Shown in pieces: positions 27,879-38,299 of a stretch of DNA of 64,000 bases (within the stretch, counting starts at the first letter, position 1; every line of letters starts with the position of its first letter). The notes under the pieces are model-generated. The model made no database searches, had not been told where the DNA came from, and saw only the letters and a list, made by a program, of their open reading frames with translations. The translations under genes were made by a program, and so were the position numbers. The stretch covers positions 328,501 to 392,500 of the forward strand of contig NZ_CP015247.1 of NCBI RefSeq assembly GCF_001891125.1. The letters are read 5' to 3'. The DNA is from Leuconostoc suionicum. GTDB taxonomy: Bacteria; Bacillota; Bacilli; Lactobacillales; Lactobacillaceae.

Positions 27879-28277
27879 ATGGCGGGTAATTTTAAAAGAA
27901 GACAATCAAATATTACACCGTTAAACCCAGCGATAGCACGTGAAATTAAAAAATCAGAACGTGCTAACTTGGAAGCGGCAAAACATTATCGCAAGGCGCA
28001 CGCGCGACGGGAGAAAAAAATTCTTCTTTTTGGCGGGTTGATAGCGATGATTTTTGTTGTGCAACTCTTGATAGGCCAAGTGAAGCTGCATGCGGCTAAT
28101 CAAGAACTAACGAATACGCAAGATCGTTTGGAAAAAGTTCAAAAGACCAATACTGATTTAACTGCTGATACAAAACGTTTAAAAGATGCAACGTACTTAC
28201 AGCAACTACTACGAGACAAATATGGTTATTCAAAGCAAGGAGAACTTGTTTATAATTTACCATCCGATAATAATTAA
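27879..28277 (+). CDS. divIC: Septum formation initiator, DivIC/FtsB-like
   Basis: 132 residues: a basic cytoplasmic N-terminus, one membrane helix at about 49-66 (KILLFGGLIAMIFVVQLL), a coiled coil at about 70-110 and a short outer tail. This is the DivIC/FtsB layout of the divisome. AGGTAG lies upstream of the ATG. The S1-domain gene (yabR) that often follows is missing, and tilS comes directly after. The TAA stop is part of the AAGGAAG used by tilS. Confidence 0.9.
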   Translation: MAGNFKRRQSNITPLNPAIAREIKKSERANLEAAKHYRKAHARREKKILLFGGLIAMIFVVQLLIGQVKLHAANQELTNTQDRLEKVQKTNTDLTADTKRLKDATYLQQLLRDKYGYSKQGELVYNLPSDNN

Positions 28278-28307
28278 GGAAGCGCCCTAGGGGTGCCTTT
28301 TTCGTAT
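28276..28307 (+). promoter_or_regulatory. Hairpin between Shine-Dalgarno and tilS start
   Basis: AAGGAAG (28276-28282) lies about 26 nt before ATG 28308. GCGCCC (28282-28287) pairs with GGGTGC (28291-28296), leaving CTTTTTCGTAT (11 nt) before the ATG. The structure also looks like a weak terminator for divIC, because five T follow. Both readings are possible. Confidence 0.5.
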
Positions 28308-29600
28308 ATGACAGAAAAAATTTTGCAAACTATACAACAGTATAATTGGCCAGAGACAGTTATCGTTGCAGTTTCTGGTGGCGTTGACTCCGTAGTTCTA
28401 GTTCATGCGTTGTCAAAAACTAAGGCCAACCTTGTTATTGCACACGTGAATTACAGGTTACGTGAGGAAAGTGATGATGATGCTGCATTCGTTCGGGAGC
28501 TTGCGACTCAAACTGGTGCTATATTTGAAGAACAGGTCTGGCAACATATTCCTGACCATGCAGTGGAAAAAGCTGCTCGTCAATTTCGTTATGATTTTTT
28601 TGAGGATTTAGCTCAAAAGTATCATACAAGCACAATCGCTGTTGCCCATCACGCAGACGATCAAGCAGAAACAGTTCTTCTTAAGATGATACGCGGAGGG
28701 CAACTGCAACAAATGGGTGGCATGCAAACAAAGAATCATAAAGTGATTAGACCATTTTTGTCGATAACTAAGCAAGAACTAATTACTTATGCACAGGATA
28801 ATCAGTTGGGGTGGCGCCAAGATAAAACGAACTTTGACGTTAATTATACGCCGAGAAATTTATTGCGTAACGATGTTTTACCAAAATTGACAACTATTAA
28901 TCAACGAGCCGTCAGACATATTAATGATATGGCCGCACAAATTGTACAACAACAGCAGTTAATTGATAATCAGGCTAAAATATACGCTAAGAATATTCAA
29001 GACTGGCAGAAAATTCCTACACTTTGGCAGCTACCAACACTGAAATATTGGCTCCAAGAAAATAATCTATTTAACATTAAAGAAAATCAATTGCAACAAA
29101 TGATTCAATTGCTGAGCAATACCCATAAACCGAACGGAAAAATTGCTCTGGCAGATAATTTTGAGTTCATAAAAAACTATCAAAAAATTAGTATACAAAA
29201 ACAACAAAATATGGCACAAGTTTTGACGCCAGTTATGTTAAAATTGAATCAATGGCATTCTTTTGCAAAAACAACGTTCATATGGACTGATAATGTCCCT
29301 ATGAACGGCCAATCATTTATCAAGTTTCAGCTTACTCGTTCATTAGCATACCTAAGCTTGCGCCCAGCAAAAGCGAGTGATAAAATTGCTCTCATAAACG
29401 GCCATAAAAATTTACGACGTTTAGCGATTGATGAGAAACTAACGCCGCAAGAACGTACAATGATGTGGGTTCTTGCGACAGCCGATGATGAAGTAATTGC
29501 AGTGCATTTACGCAGTAATCAGTGGCGTGTAAATGCGGATTTTGCTGTTAAAGAAAATACACAGCCATATTGGCTCGTATGTCAAATTGAGGAAACCTAA
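28308..29600 (+). CDS. tilS: tRNA(Ile)-lysidine synthase
   Basis: 430 residues. The PP-loop SGGVDS is at residues 23-28 (VAVSGGVDSVV), followed by the N-type ATP pyrophosphatase domain and TilS C-terminal domains. It changes C34 of the CAU-anticodon isoleucine tRNA to lysidine, which is essential for AUA decoding. ATG 28308 is preferred; GTG 28293 lies in the hairpin and has no site. The Shine-Dalgarno is AAGGAAG across a hairpin. hpt follows with no gap, the conserved tilS-hpt-ftsH order. Confidence 0.93.
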   Translation: MTEKILQTIQQYNWPETVIVAVSGGVDSVVLVHALSKTKANLVIAHVNYRLREESDDDAAFVRELATQTGAIFEEQVWQHIPDHAVEKAARQFRYDFFEDLAQKYHTSTIAVAHHADDQAETVLLKMIRGGQLQQMGGMQTKNHKVIRPFLSITKQELITYAQDNQLGWRQDKTNFDVNYTPRNLLRNDVLPKLTTINQRAVRHINDMAAQIVQQQQLIDNQAKIYAKNIQDWQKIPTLWQLPTLKYWLQENNLFNIKENQLQQMIQLLSNTHKPNGKIALADNFEFIKNYQKISIQKQQNMAQVLTPVMLKLNQWHSFAKTTFIWTDNVPMNGQSFIKFQLTRSLAYLSLRPAKASDKIALINGHKNLRRLAIDEKLTPQERTMMWVLATADDEVIAVHLRSNQWRVNADFAVKENTQPYWLVCQIEET

Positions 29601-30140
29601 GTGGATAACGATATACAGGAAGTGTTGTATGACCAAGAAAGTATTCAAAAAGCGGCAGAGCGTTTGGGGAAACAAATTACCCAAGATTATGCGGGTTCAA
29701 CGCCTTTGTTTTTATCAGTTCTGAAAGGCGCCTACCTTTGGACAGCTGATTTACTGCGAGAAGTAGATTTATACGCTGAACTAGAATTTATCAAAATCTC
29801 TAGTTATCATGGTGGTGTCTCAAGTTCTGATGAAATAACGCTCGTAACAGACGTTCGCTCAGATGTTCGAGGACGAGATGTTATTATTTTAGAAGACATT
29901 GTCGATACTGGCCAGTCATTACTTTTTTTGAAAGAATTACTTGCGAAACGTGGTGCAAAATCAATTAAAGTAGCGACCTTACTTGATAAGATTGAAGGTC
30001 GAAAAGTCGAAGTTGATGCTGACTATGCAGGATTCAATGTTCGTAATGAATTCGTGGTTGGTTACGGTCTTGACTATGAAGAGCACTACCGCAATTTACC
30101 TTATGTCGGTATTTTGAAAAAAGAAGTATACACTAAATAA
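29601..30140 (+). CDS. hpt: Hypoxanthine phosphoribosyltransferase
   Basis: 179 residues. The PRPP-binding motif is VIILEDIVDTGQSL near residues 93-106. It converts hypoxanthine and guanine to IMP and GMP with PRPP. Start is GTG 29601 right after the tilS stop, with GAGGAAA 7 nt upstream. It fits with the purine permease and nucleoside-binding protein elsewhere in the window. Confidence 0.95.
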   Translation: MDNDIQEVLYDQESIQKAAERLGKQITQDYAGSTPLFLSVLKGAYLWTADLLREVDLYAELEFIKISSYHGGVSSSDEITLVTDVRSDVRGRDVIILEDIVDTGQSLLFLKELLAKRGAKSIKVATLLDKIEGRKVEVDADYAGFNVRNEFVVGYGLDYEEHYRNLPYVGILKKEVYTK

Positions 30141-30167
30141 ACTTCGAACAAGAATTGAGGAAATACA

Positions 30168-32270
30168 ATGAACAATAATAAAGGTGGCTTCTTACGAAGC
30201 AGTGTATTCTATATTTTCATATTTCTTGCTGTTGTAGGAATGGTTTATGGCTTGTTTGGTAACGATAAGACAACCACGAAAACTATTACATCAAGTGAAT
30301 TTATTAAAGCACTGAATGATAAAGAGTTGAAGTCAGTTACAGTACAGCCTGGTAACAGCATCTATAATGTTACTGGAACGTATAAGAAGGCACAAACAGC
30401 ATCCAAGGATAAAGGGCTTAGTTTATTCCAACCTACACAAAAGGTAACTAAGTTTACGTCAACTTTGCTACCCAATGATGCGTCGTTAAAGTCAGTCACA
30501 GACGCTGCTACAAAGACAAAAACAGAATTAGTGACTAAACAAGCTGAAAATTCTGGATTTTGGTTAAACTTGTTAGTTTCCTTAGTACCCGTTTTGTTGA
30601 TTGTTGCGGTATTTTATCTGATGATGAACCAAGCTGGCGGCGGAAAAGGTGGACAAGGTGGTATGATGAGCTTTGGTAAATCCAAAGCCAAGCCTTCAGA
30701 TCCTAAGGATAATAAAGTACGTTTTGCTGATGTTGCTGGTGCCGAAGAAGAAAAGCAAGAACTGGTTGAAGTTGTTGAATTCCTAAAAGCACCAAAGAAG
30801 TTTGTGAACTTAGGAGCCCGCATACCAAAGGGTGTATTGCTAGAGGGCCCTCCCGGAACAGGTAAAACACTTTTGGCCAAAGCCGTTGCTGGTGAAGCTA
30901 GCGTACCATTTTTCTCAATGTCAGGATCAGATTTCGTAGAAATGTTCGTTGGTGTTGGTGCATCCCGTGTTCGTGACTTATTTGAAAATGCTAAGAAATC
31001 TGCGCCAGCCATTATCTTCATTGATGAGATTGATGCAGTTGGGCGTCGTAGAGGAACAGGCATGGGCGGTGGTAATGATGAGCGTGAGCAGACCTTGAAC
31101 CAAATTTTGATAGAAATGGACGGTTTCGAAGGTTCTGAAGGTGTTATTATTTTAGCATCTACCAACCGTTCTGATGTCTTAGATCCAGCGTTGCTTCGTT
31201 CAGGTCGTTTCGATCGTAAGATTTTAGTTGGAGCGCCGGATGTTAAAGGTCGTGAAGCAATTTTAAACGTTCATGCAAAGAACAAGCCATTGGCAGACAA
31301 CGTCGATTTGAAAGCTATTGCCCAGCAAACTCCTGGGTATGTTGGAGCAGATTTGGAAAACTTGTTAAACGAAGCTGCATTACTTGCTGCCCGTCGAAAC
31401 AAGTCCAAGGTTGATGCTGCAGATATTGATGAAGCTGAAGATCGTATTTTCCAAGGTCCAGCCAAAACAAACCATAACATGTCTGAATCAGAGCGTCGTA
31501 CAACTGCCTATCATGAAGCTGGTCATGCGTTAGTAGGATTAGTTCGTTCAGAAGCTTCAGTCGTTCGAAAAGTTACTATTGTTCCGCGTGGTCGTATTGG
31601 TGGTTATGCCTTAATGACGCCTAAGAATGATCGATATAACTTGAAATATTCGGAGGCTAAGGAACAATTGGCTGGTTTGATGGGCGGTCGTGCCTCAGAA
31701 ATATTTATGTTTAATGAAGCTAGCTCAGGCGCGTCAAACGATTTCCAACAAGCAACTGGTTTGGCTCGTCAAATGGTTACGGCTTTCGGAATGTCTGATA
31801 AGTTAGGCATGGTTCAACTTGAAGGTAATGCTAGTGTTGGCTATGCTGATCAAGCTGGTAATCGTGCATACTCTGAAGAAACAGCCCGTTTGATTGACGA
31901 GGAAGTACGTCGTTTGGCACGTGAAGCGTTTGATGATGCTATGGCTATATTGCGTGACAATAAAGACAAATTGACAGCAATTGCTGAGGCTCTACTTGAA
32001 GTTGAAACATTAGACGAAAAGCAAATCAAGGATATTTATCTAACAGGAACCTTTACTCGTAAGGACATCCAAGATGATACAGAACTTGCAAAAGCAAAGT
32101 CGTTTGAAGAAGCAAAAGCTGCTGCTGATGCCAAGGATTCACAAGCTGAACAACGCTTTGAAAAACAAGATGAAGAAAAGTCATCTGACGATCACTCAGA
32201 GTCACAAAATGAGGATACTGATTCAACAGAAAAGTCAGAAACAGATGACAATAATACAGAAAATAAGTAA
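30168..32270 (+). CDS. ftsH: Membrane-bound ATP-dependent zinc metalloprotease FtsH
   Basis: 700 residues: two membrane helices (about 12-28 and 125-148) around an outer domain, the AAA module with Walker A GPPGTGKT near 227 and IDEIDAVG, and the protease with zinc motif HEAGH near 449. The tail is long and highly acidic (Glu/Asp/Ser-rich, last 40 residues). It degrades misplaced membrane and regulatory proteins. GAGGAAA lies 6 nt before the ATG. Confidence 0.97.
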   Translation: MNNNKGGFLRSSVFYIFIFLAVVGMVYGLFGNDKTTTKTITSSEFIKALNDKELKSVTVQPGNSIYNVTGTYKKAQTASKDKGLSLFQPTQKVTKFTSTLLPNDASLKSVTDAATKTKTELVTKQAENSGFWLNLLVSLVPVLLIVAVFYLMMNQAGGGKGGQGGMMSFGKSKAKPSDPKDNKVRFADVAGAEEEKQELVEVVEFLKAPKKFVNLGARIPKGVLLEGPPGTGKTLLAKAVAGEASVPFFSMSGSDFVEMFVGVGASRVRDLFENAKKSAPAIIFIDEIDAVGRRRGTGMGGGNDEREQTLNQILIEMDGFEGSEGVIILASTNRSDVLDPALLRSGRFDRKILVGAPDVKGREAILNVHAKNKPLADNVDLKAIAQQTPGYVGADLENLLNEAALLAARRNKSKVDAADIDEAEDRIFQGPAKTNHNMSESERRTTAYHEAGHALVGLVRSEASVVRKVTIVPRGRIGGYALMTPKNDRYNLKYSEAKEQLAGLMGGRASEIFMFNEASSGASNDFQQATGLARQMVTAFGMSDKLGMVQLEGNASVGYADQAGNRAYSEETARLIDEEVRRLAREAFDDAMAILRDNKDKLTAIAEALLEVETLDEKQIKDIYLTGTFTRKDIQDDTELAKAKSFEEAKAAADAKDSQAEQRFEKQDEEKSSDDHSESQNEDTDSTEKSETDDNNTENK

Positions 32271-32275
32271 AATAG

Positions 32276-32305
32276 AAGTTGACGGTGACGTCGACTTTTT
32301 ATTTT
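32276..32305 (+). terminator. Terminator after ftsH
   Basis: AAGTTGACG (32276-32284) pairs with CGTCGACTT (32289-32297), loop GTGA, followed by TTTATTTT. Confidence 0.85.
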
Positions 32306-32378
32306 GTCATGTGTTTAGCAAATACAAAAGCAATAAACTGTTAAATATAAAAACAATAAATTAAACATAGGGAAAATT

Positions 32379-33272
32379 ATGGCAGATCAATTTATCAAAG
32401 CAATTACCAAAAACAAGTATTTTCGTACTTTTGCCGTAAATGGGACCAACCTCGTCCATCAGGCAGCGCAAGTACACGAAACATCGCGTATGGCTGCTGT
32501 TGTTCTTGGGCGCGGTTTGTTGGCTACAACCTTGACAGCTCAGGCTGTTTTGAAAGGTGAAGAAACCTTATCAACAAAAATTAATGGACGCGGACCAATT
32601 GGCAATGTTGTAGTAGAATCTGATGCTAAAGGAAGTGTGCGTGGCTACGTAACTAATCCTAACCTTGAGACACTAATAAATGAAGCAGGACAGCTTGATG
32701 TAGCTAAAGCCGTTGGAAAAAATGGCTTTCTACAGGTTACAAAGTTTGCTCCCTATTCTGATCCTTACATAGGTCAGAGTCAATTGGTTAGCGGAGAAAT
32801 TGGGGATGATTTTACATATTATTTAGCACAATCAGAGCAAACACCTTCAGTTATAGGTGTTTCCGTTTATATGAACAGTGATGATACGGTTGCTGGAGCA
32901 GGTGGCTTTCTTGTTCAAGCGCTACCTGATGCTACTGATGAAGCAATTGATCAACTGGAGGGAGCTCTAAAAAATATGAGACCACTTTCTGAAATGATTC
33001 AAGAAGGCTACACACCATTAGAAGTGCTTGAAGAGATTTTTGGGAGAGGTGAAGTTGAGATTCTTCAAACAGCTGGCATCGGTTTGGCCGCAGAGCCATC
33101 CAAAGATGCTTATGCTAAAATGTTGCTCACACTTCCAGCATCTGAAATTCAGGCGATGATCAAAGAAGACCATGGCGCTGAAATTGTGGGAAAGTTCTCC
33201 GGAAAGCGTTACTTTTTCACAGAGGAACAATTATCCGAAATTTTGAAACAGATTGAAAAAAATAACGAGTAA
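32379..33272 (+). CDS. hslO: Hsp33 family chaperone HslO without cysteines
   Basis: 297 residues, alignable to Hsp33 over its whole length, including EIQAMIKEDHGAEI at the C-terminal domain. In the family four cysteines (C-x-C and C-x2-C) bind zinc and act as the redox switch. Here the first pair is replaced (GLAAEPSKDA, about 234-243) and the second reads VGKFSGKRY (about 270-278); the protein has no cysteine anywhere. So it cannot work as the known oxidation-activated holdase, but may be always on, heat-activated or doing something else. AGGGAAA lies upstream. The dusB gene that often follows is missing. Confidence 0.93.
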   Translation: MADQFIKAITKNKYFRTFAVNGTNLVHQAAQVHETSRMAAVVLGRGLLATTLTAQAVLKGEETLSTKINGRGPIGNVVVESDAKGSVRGYVTNPNLETLINEAGQLDVAKAVGKNGFLQVTKFAPYSDPYIGQSQLVSGEIGDDFTYYLAQSEQTPSVIGVSVYMNSDDTVAGAGGFLVQALPDATDEAIDQLEGALKNMRPLSEMIQEGYTPLEVLEEIFGRGEVEILQTAGIGLAAEPSKDAYAKMLLTLPASEIQAMIKEDHGAEIVGKFSGKRYFFTEEQLSEILKQIEKNNE

Positions 33273-33274
33273 CT

Positions 33275-34847
<1,573 letters not shown>

Positions 34848-34854
34848 TAAACCA

Positions 34855-34884
34855 TTGACAAGTCGTTACACAATTAGTTATAAT
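34855..34884 (+). promoter_or_regulatory. Promoter of the first tRNA-Asn
   Basis: TTGACA (34855-34860), 18 nt, TATAAT (34879-34884). The stretch after it, TAATATAGTTGTGTTAGC, is repeated before the second tRNA-Asn. Confidence 0.85.
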
Positions 34885-34909
34885 AATATAGTTGTGTTAG
34901 CGACATTAT

Positions 34910-34982
34910 TCCGACTTAGCTCAGTTGGTAGAGCACCTGACTGTTAATCAGGTTGTCGTCGGTTCGAGCCCGACAGTCGGAG
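34910..34982 (+). tRNA. tRNA-Asn (GTT)
   Basis: Acceptor arms TCCGACT and AGTCGGA with discriminator G. The anticodon loop in CTGACTGTTAATCAG gives GTT. The T-arm stem is GTCGG/CCGAC. CCA is not encoded. Its own promoter and terminator flank it. Confidence 0.97.
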
Positions 34983-34989
34983 TTTTATG

Positions 34990-35022
34990 AGAAGCAAATC
35001 GTTCTGGTTTGCTTCTTTTTTT
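34990..35022 (+). terminator. Terminator of the first tRNA-Asn
   Basis: AGAAGCAAA (34990-34998) pairs with TTTGCTTCT (35008-35016), followed by a T run. Confidence 0.9.
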
Positions 35023-35035
35023 ATGTGATAAACTG

Positions 35036-35064
35036 TTGACATATTTTCCATCACATGGCATAAT
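35036..35064 (+). promoter_or_regulatory. Promoter of tRNA-Asn/tRNA-Thr
   Basis: TTGACA (35036-35041), 17 nt, CATAAT (35059-35064), followed by the same downstream block as in the first tRNA-Asn promoter. Confidence 0.82.
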
Positions 35065-35093
35065 AATATAGTTGTGTTAGCAACGAAAGTCAT

Positions 35094-35166
35094 TCCGACT
35101 TAGCTCAGTTGGTAGAGCACCTGACTGTTAATCAGGTTGTCGCCGGTTCGAGCCCGGCAGTCGGAG
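35094..35166 (+). tRNA. tRNA-Asn (GTT), second copy
   Basis: Same as the first copy except for the T-stem, GCCGG/CCGGC instead of GTCGG/CCGAC: both partners of one base pair changed. tRNA-Thr follows 4 nt later in the same transcript. Confidence 0.97.
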
Positions 35167-35170
35167 TTTC

Positions 35171-35243
35171 GCCGACGTAGCTCAGTTGGTAGAGCACGGG
35201 TATCGTAAACCTGGGGTCGGAGGTTCGATTCCTCTCGTCGGCA
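35171..35243 (+). tRNA. tRNA-Thr (CGT)
   Basis: Acceptor arms GCCGACG and CGTCGGC, discriminator A. The anticodon stem CGGGT/ACCTG encloses loop ATCGTAA with anticodon CGT, reading ACG. CCA is not encoded. Confidence 0.95.
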
Positions 35244-35273
35244 CTATTACTTATATAATACTTATATAATGAA

Positions 35274-35305
35274 AAGCAAATCATCTGCGGTTTGCTTATT
35301 TTTTT
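35274..35305 (+). terminator. Terminator after tRNA-Thr
   Basis: AAGCAAA (35274-35280) pairs with TTTGCTT (35291-35297), then ATTTTTTTAT. Confidence 0.88.
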
Positions 35306-35330
35306 ATAATGAAAAGGACGCAATTAAAAA

Positions 35331-35864
35331 ATGATTGTACTATTCAATAAACCGTACAATGTTTTAACAAAATTTACAGACAGCGAAGGGCGTGCAACTT
35401 TAGCTGACTACATTGATATTCCTCGAGTATATGCTGCTGGTCGCTTAGATATGGATAGTGAAGGTTTATTATTATTAACTGATAGTGGTAAGTTAAACCA
35501 TGAATTGACTGATCCAGAAAATAAGGCTTATAAAACATATGTTGTTCAAGTTGACGGAGTCCCGACAAAGTCGCAACTAAAGCAACTTGAACAAGGTGTG
35601 GCATTAAAAGACGGTATAACTTTACCAGCTAAAGTTAAACGTATTCCTTATCCGAAATGGCTGTGGGATCGTGAAAAACCAATCAGAGTCCGAAAAAATC
35701 AACCAACAAGCTTTATTCAGTTGAAAATTAAAGAGGGTCGTAATAGGCAAGTGCGTCGTATGACGGCTGCTGTTGGTATACCAACATTACGCTTGATTCG
35801 GACACATATTGGCAACTATCATATTGCTGATTTAAAACCAGGACAATATCGAGTTGTGAAGTAA
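35331..35864 (+). CDS. rluE: 23S rRNA pseudouridine synthase, RluE-like
   Basis: 177 residues, a pseudouridine synthase of the RsuA/RluB/E/F family without an N-terminal S4 domain. It matches RluE closely: NKPYNVLTKFTD at the start, AGRLDMDSEGLLLLT with the catalytic Asp (about D39), and EGRNRQVRRMTAAVG. RluE modifies U2457 of 23S rRNA in E. coli. AAAGGACG lies upstream of the ATG, with slightly long spacing. It lies between the tRNA cluster and yebC. Confidence 0.9.
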   Translation: MIVLFNKPYNVLTKFTDSEGRATLADYIDIPRVYAAGRLDMDSEGLLLLTDSGKLNHELTDPENKAYKTYVVQVDGVPTKSQLKQLEQGVALKDGITLPAKVKRIPYPKWLWDREKPIRVRKNQPTSFIQLKIKEGRNRQVRRMTAAVGIPTLRLIRTHIGNYHIADLKPGQYRVVK

Positions 35865-35934
35865 TGATTTTGTGGCGCAAAAGCACCATAAACGTTTATA
35901 ATAATAAAAGATGTAAATTAAAAGAGGTGACCTC

Positions 35935-36651
35935 ATGGGACGTAAATGGGAAAACATTAAAATGAAAAAGGCGCAGACTGATGGTGCTGCCGCCAAAGTT
36001 AACAGTAAGTATGGTATTGAAATTTATGCTGCTGCTAAGCAAGGCGGAAGCCCAGACCCTGAAGCTAATTCAACATTAAAGTTTGTTATTGAGCGTGCTA
36101 AGCAAGCACAAGTACCAAAGCATGTTATCGAACGTGCCATTGAAAAGGCAAAAGGTTCAGGGGATGAGACCTTTATCGAAGGACGCTACGAAGGATTTGG
36201 TCCAAATGGTTCGTTGATTATTGTTGATACGTTGACATCAAATGTTAATCGTACAGCTACAAACGTACGCACAGCCTTTAACAAAAATGGTGGAACTTAC
36301 GGTGCTGCTGGTTCTGTTAGTTATTTATTTGATGAAACAGGAGTGATTGTTTTTGAGGGTGAAGATGCTGACGCTACGTTGGAAACACTGCTAGATGCTG
36401 AAGTTGATGTTCGTGATGCCGAACAACAAGATGATCATACCGTTGTTTATACAGAACCAACTGCTTTGCATCAAGCAATTGCTGCTTTACGTGACAATGG
36501 TGTAACTGATTTCTCAACTACAGAAATTAGCATGTTGCCACAATCAGAAATGTCATTAGCCGGTGAAGATTTAGAAACTTTTGAAAAGTTAATTGATGCG
36601 TTAGAATCTGATGATGATGTTCAAAAGGTCTATCATAACGTTGAATTATAA
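35935..36651 (+). CDS. yebC: YebC/PmpR-family protein (TACO1 family)
   Basis: 238 residues, full length, starting with the family signature [18 protein letters not shown]. YebC proteins were long annotated as transcription regulators, and some act as translation factors that help ribosomes through proline stretches. GAGGTGA lies 4-5 nt before the ATG. Followed by a bidirectional terminator. Confidence 0.95.
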   Translation: MGRKWENIKMKKAQTDGAAAKVNSKYGIEIYAAAKQGGSPDPEANSTLKFVIERAKQAQVPKHVIERAIEKAKGSGDETFIEGRYEGFGPNGSLIIVDTLTSNVNRTATNVRTAFNKNGGTYGAAGSVSYLFDETGVIVFEGEDADATLETLLDAEVDVRDAEQQDDHTVVYTEPTALHQAIAALRDNGVTDFSTTEISMLPQSEMSLAGEDLETFEKLIDALESDDDVQKVYHNVEL

Positions 36652-36652
36652 T

Positions 36653-36682
36653 AAAAAAGCAATGATACTCATTGCTTTTTTT
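36653..36682. terminator. Bidirectional terminator between yebC and hemH
   Basis: AAAAAAGCAATGA (36653-36665) pairs with TCATTGCTTTTTT (36669-36681), loop TAC. Confidence 0.92.
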
Positions 36683-36693
36683 GTGTATTAATT

Positions 36694-37635
36694 TTATTCA
36701 AAATGTCGGTTAGCAAGAGAAACAATATAGTTAGAAAAATCAATATGATCATTAAAGGGGTGCACAACATCAAAGACTTCACCACCTGACTGTTTAAAAA
36801 TATCGTGATTTTCAACGTGAATTTCTTCGATTGTTTCCAAGCAGTCGGCTACGAATGCGGGAGTTGCTACTAGAACACGTTTAACACCCTGATTTGGTAG
36901 TGACATGAGTGTGTCACTTAAGTATGGTTTAACCCACTCAGTTGGCCCAAATCGTGATTGGAAAACCTGGTGAGTATTATTAGGTGTTAACGGTCCAACA
37001 CGCTCTAAAACGCCTTGTGTGGTTGCTGTACAGTGGTCAACATAAGGGTCACCACGACGAACGTATGATTCGGGAACACCATGATAACTAATGATTAAAC
37101 GATCGTAATCGTTCTTAGCCCATGCTTCGCGAATGTCTTTAGCTAATAAATCTAAATAGGCTTCATCGTCGTAAAATGATTTAACAACTTTAATGCTTTT
37201 GTCAGCCTTACGGACTTGATCAATGACTGATTGTGTTGACGTAACAGAATATTGTGGAAACAGTGGTAATACGACAATGTCATCAGCGCCTGCTAAACGC
37301 ATTTCTTTGAGTGTCTCTGCAATGTTAGGTTTACGATACGTCATTGCATAACGAACAATCCAATTCGGTTGTAATTGTTGCACTTGCTCAGCTTGTTTCT
37401 TTGCATAGACCATCAATGGCGAACCATCTTCTCGCCAAATTTTTTGATAAAGTTCTGCTGACTTGATTGATCTTTTTGGTAAAATTTTACCTCTTAAAAT
37501 GGGTTGCCAGAGTAATTTTGGCATTTGAATGACGTTGGTATCTGATAGAAATTCTTTTAAATATACTTTCACATCATCTGGGTGAGGGGAGTCAGGGGTA
37601 CCTAGGTTGACTAATAATAGACCTTTTTTTTGCAT
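36694..37635 (-). CDS. hemH: Ferrochelatase
   Basis: 313 residues. Active-site H185 ([10 protein letters not shown]) and E267 ([11 protein letters not shown]) are in place. The N-terminal pattern [10 protein letters not shown]...YLKEFLSD..V...[10 protein letters not shown]...EDGSPL looks like the proteobacterial protoporphyrin ferrochelatases, not the Gram-positive coproporphyrin type. No Fe-S cysteines. No other heme gene is near; Leuconostoc are known heme-auxotrophs, so it probably inserts iron into porphyrin taken up from outside. AAGGATC lies 9 nt before the ATG. The 37636-37860 stretch upstream holds no gene I can see. Confidence 0.93.
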   Translation of the reverse strand: MQKKGLLLVNLGTPDSPHPDDVKVYLKEFLSDTNVIQMPKLLWQPILRGKILPKRSIKSAELYQKIWREDGSPLMVYAKKQAEQVQQLQPNWIVRYAMTYRKPNIAETLKEMRLAGADDIVVLPLFPQYSVTSTQSVIDQVRKADKSIKVVKSFYDDEAYLDLLAKDIREAWAKNDYDRLIISYHGVPESYVRRGDPYVDHCTATTQGVLERVGPLTPNNTHQVFQSRFGPTEWVKPYLSDTLMSLPNQGVKRVLVATPAFVADCLETIEEIHVENHDIFKQSGGEVFDVVHPFNDHIDFSNYIVSLANRHFE

Positions 37636-37862
37636 AAGTAAGTGATCCTTATCTGATTTAATATGTAATACTATAACCTAATTTTTAATCAAAATGTATG
37701 TCGAAAAGCAAAAAATTGTGATAAGGATAACTATTGTCCTTTTATGTAGTAATTATTTTTACTTACAAAATTACTTCGAATTTGCTAATAAATACAATAT
37801 TTTTCTAGTTAATAACCTTAATTTTATAAAAATTAAAATTTGCTGATTTTAAGGAGACATAA

Positions 37863-37890
37863 TAAAAAGCCGCAACCTAAGTTGCGACTT
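37863..37890 (-). terminator. Terminator of tRNA-Glu
   Basis: On the reverse strand AAGTCGCAA pairs with TTGCGGCTT (plus-strand 37867-37875 and 37882-37890), followed by TTTATT. Confidence 0.85.
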
Positions 37891-37894
37891 GATA

Positions 37895-37966
37895 TAGCTC
37901 GTGAGAGAATCGAACTCTCGATTCCGCCGTGAAAGGGCAGCGTCTTAGCCACTTGACCAACGAGCC
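37895..37966 (-). tRNA. tRNA-Glu (TTC)
   Basis: On the reverse strand the gene starts GGCTCGT and ends ACGAGCT plus discriminator A. The anticodon arm GCCCTTTCACGGC gives TTC. D-arm TGGTCAAGTGGCTAAGA is typical for Glu. CCA is not encoded. Confidence 0.95.
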
Positions 37967-38086
37967 ATGGTCAATAATGTCTATCTGTATCAGATGACTA
38001 TAATATAATATCAATTTTTGTGATAATCGTCAAGCTATTTATGACTATTTTTCAATAATAAATTATTAGTAATTAAGTTCAAACGC

Positions 38087-38115
38087 TTGTTATCTTTGAA
38101 TATCAATGCTAGACT
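38087..38115 (+). promoter_or_regulatory. Promoter of the purine permease
   Basis: TTGTTA (38087-38092), 17 nt, TAGACT (38110-38115). The expected start lies about 13 nt before the riboswitch aptamer. Confidence 0.6.
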
Positions 38116-38134
38116 ATTCTATGTGAAATTTAGC

Positions 38135-38193
38135 TGATATAGTATCGAATAATGGTCGATTGTTTCTAGCCAGCACCTATGCTGGAACTATCA
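38135..38193 (+). ncRNA. Purine riboswitch (guanine/hypoxanthine type)
   Basis: P1 is TGATA/TATCA, P2 ATCGA/TCGAT around loop ATAATGG, then the conserved TGTTTCTA joint. P3 is CCAGC/GCTGG around ACCTAT, followed by ACTAT. These match the xpt-type aptamer in order and spacing. The base in the ACT joint that decides specificity is C (guanine/hypoxanthine) and not U (adenine). A terminator follows. P1 is short (5 bp). Confidence 0.88.
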
Positions 38194-38207
38194 TAGACAC
38201 TTTATTG

Positions 38208-38237
38208 AATTGATAGCCATTAGTGCGTCAATTTTTT
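38208..38237 (+). terminator. Riboswitch-controlled terminator
   Basis: AATTGA (38208-38213) pairs with TCAATT (38228-38233), followed by TTTT, upstream of the permease. Ligand binding is expected to favour it. Confidence 0.75.
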
Positions 38238-38299
38238 ATTTTCCATTAATAATTCATACAGACAGGCTAACAAGTTACATCATTGTATAGGAGAAAATA

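Noticed and set aside
28293-28307. GTG start for tilS
   Set aside because: It is inside the hairpin arm with no spacing to a Shine-Dalgarno; the added residues do not fit TilS.
30614-31165. Reverse-strand frame of 183 codons opposite ftsH
   Set aside because: Shadow of the Gly/Lys-rich AAA domain; no start signal.
35132-35323. Reverse-strand reading frame of 63 codons across the tRNA genes, containing RNRTSD and GLEPATT
   Set aside because: This is the well-known false protein read antisense to tRNA genes; it covers tRNA-Asn and tRNA-Thr and has no ribosome site.
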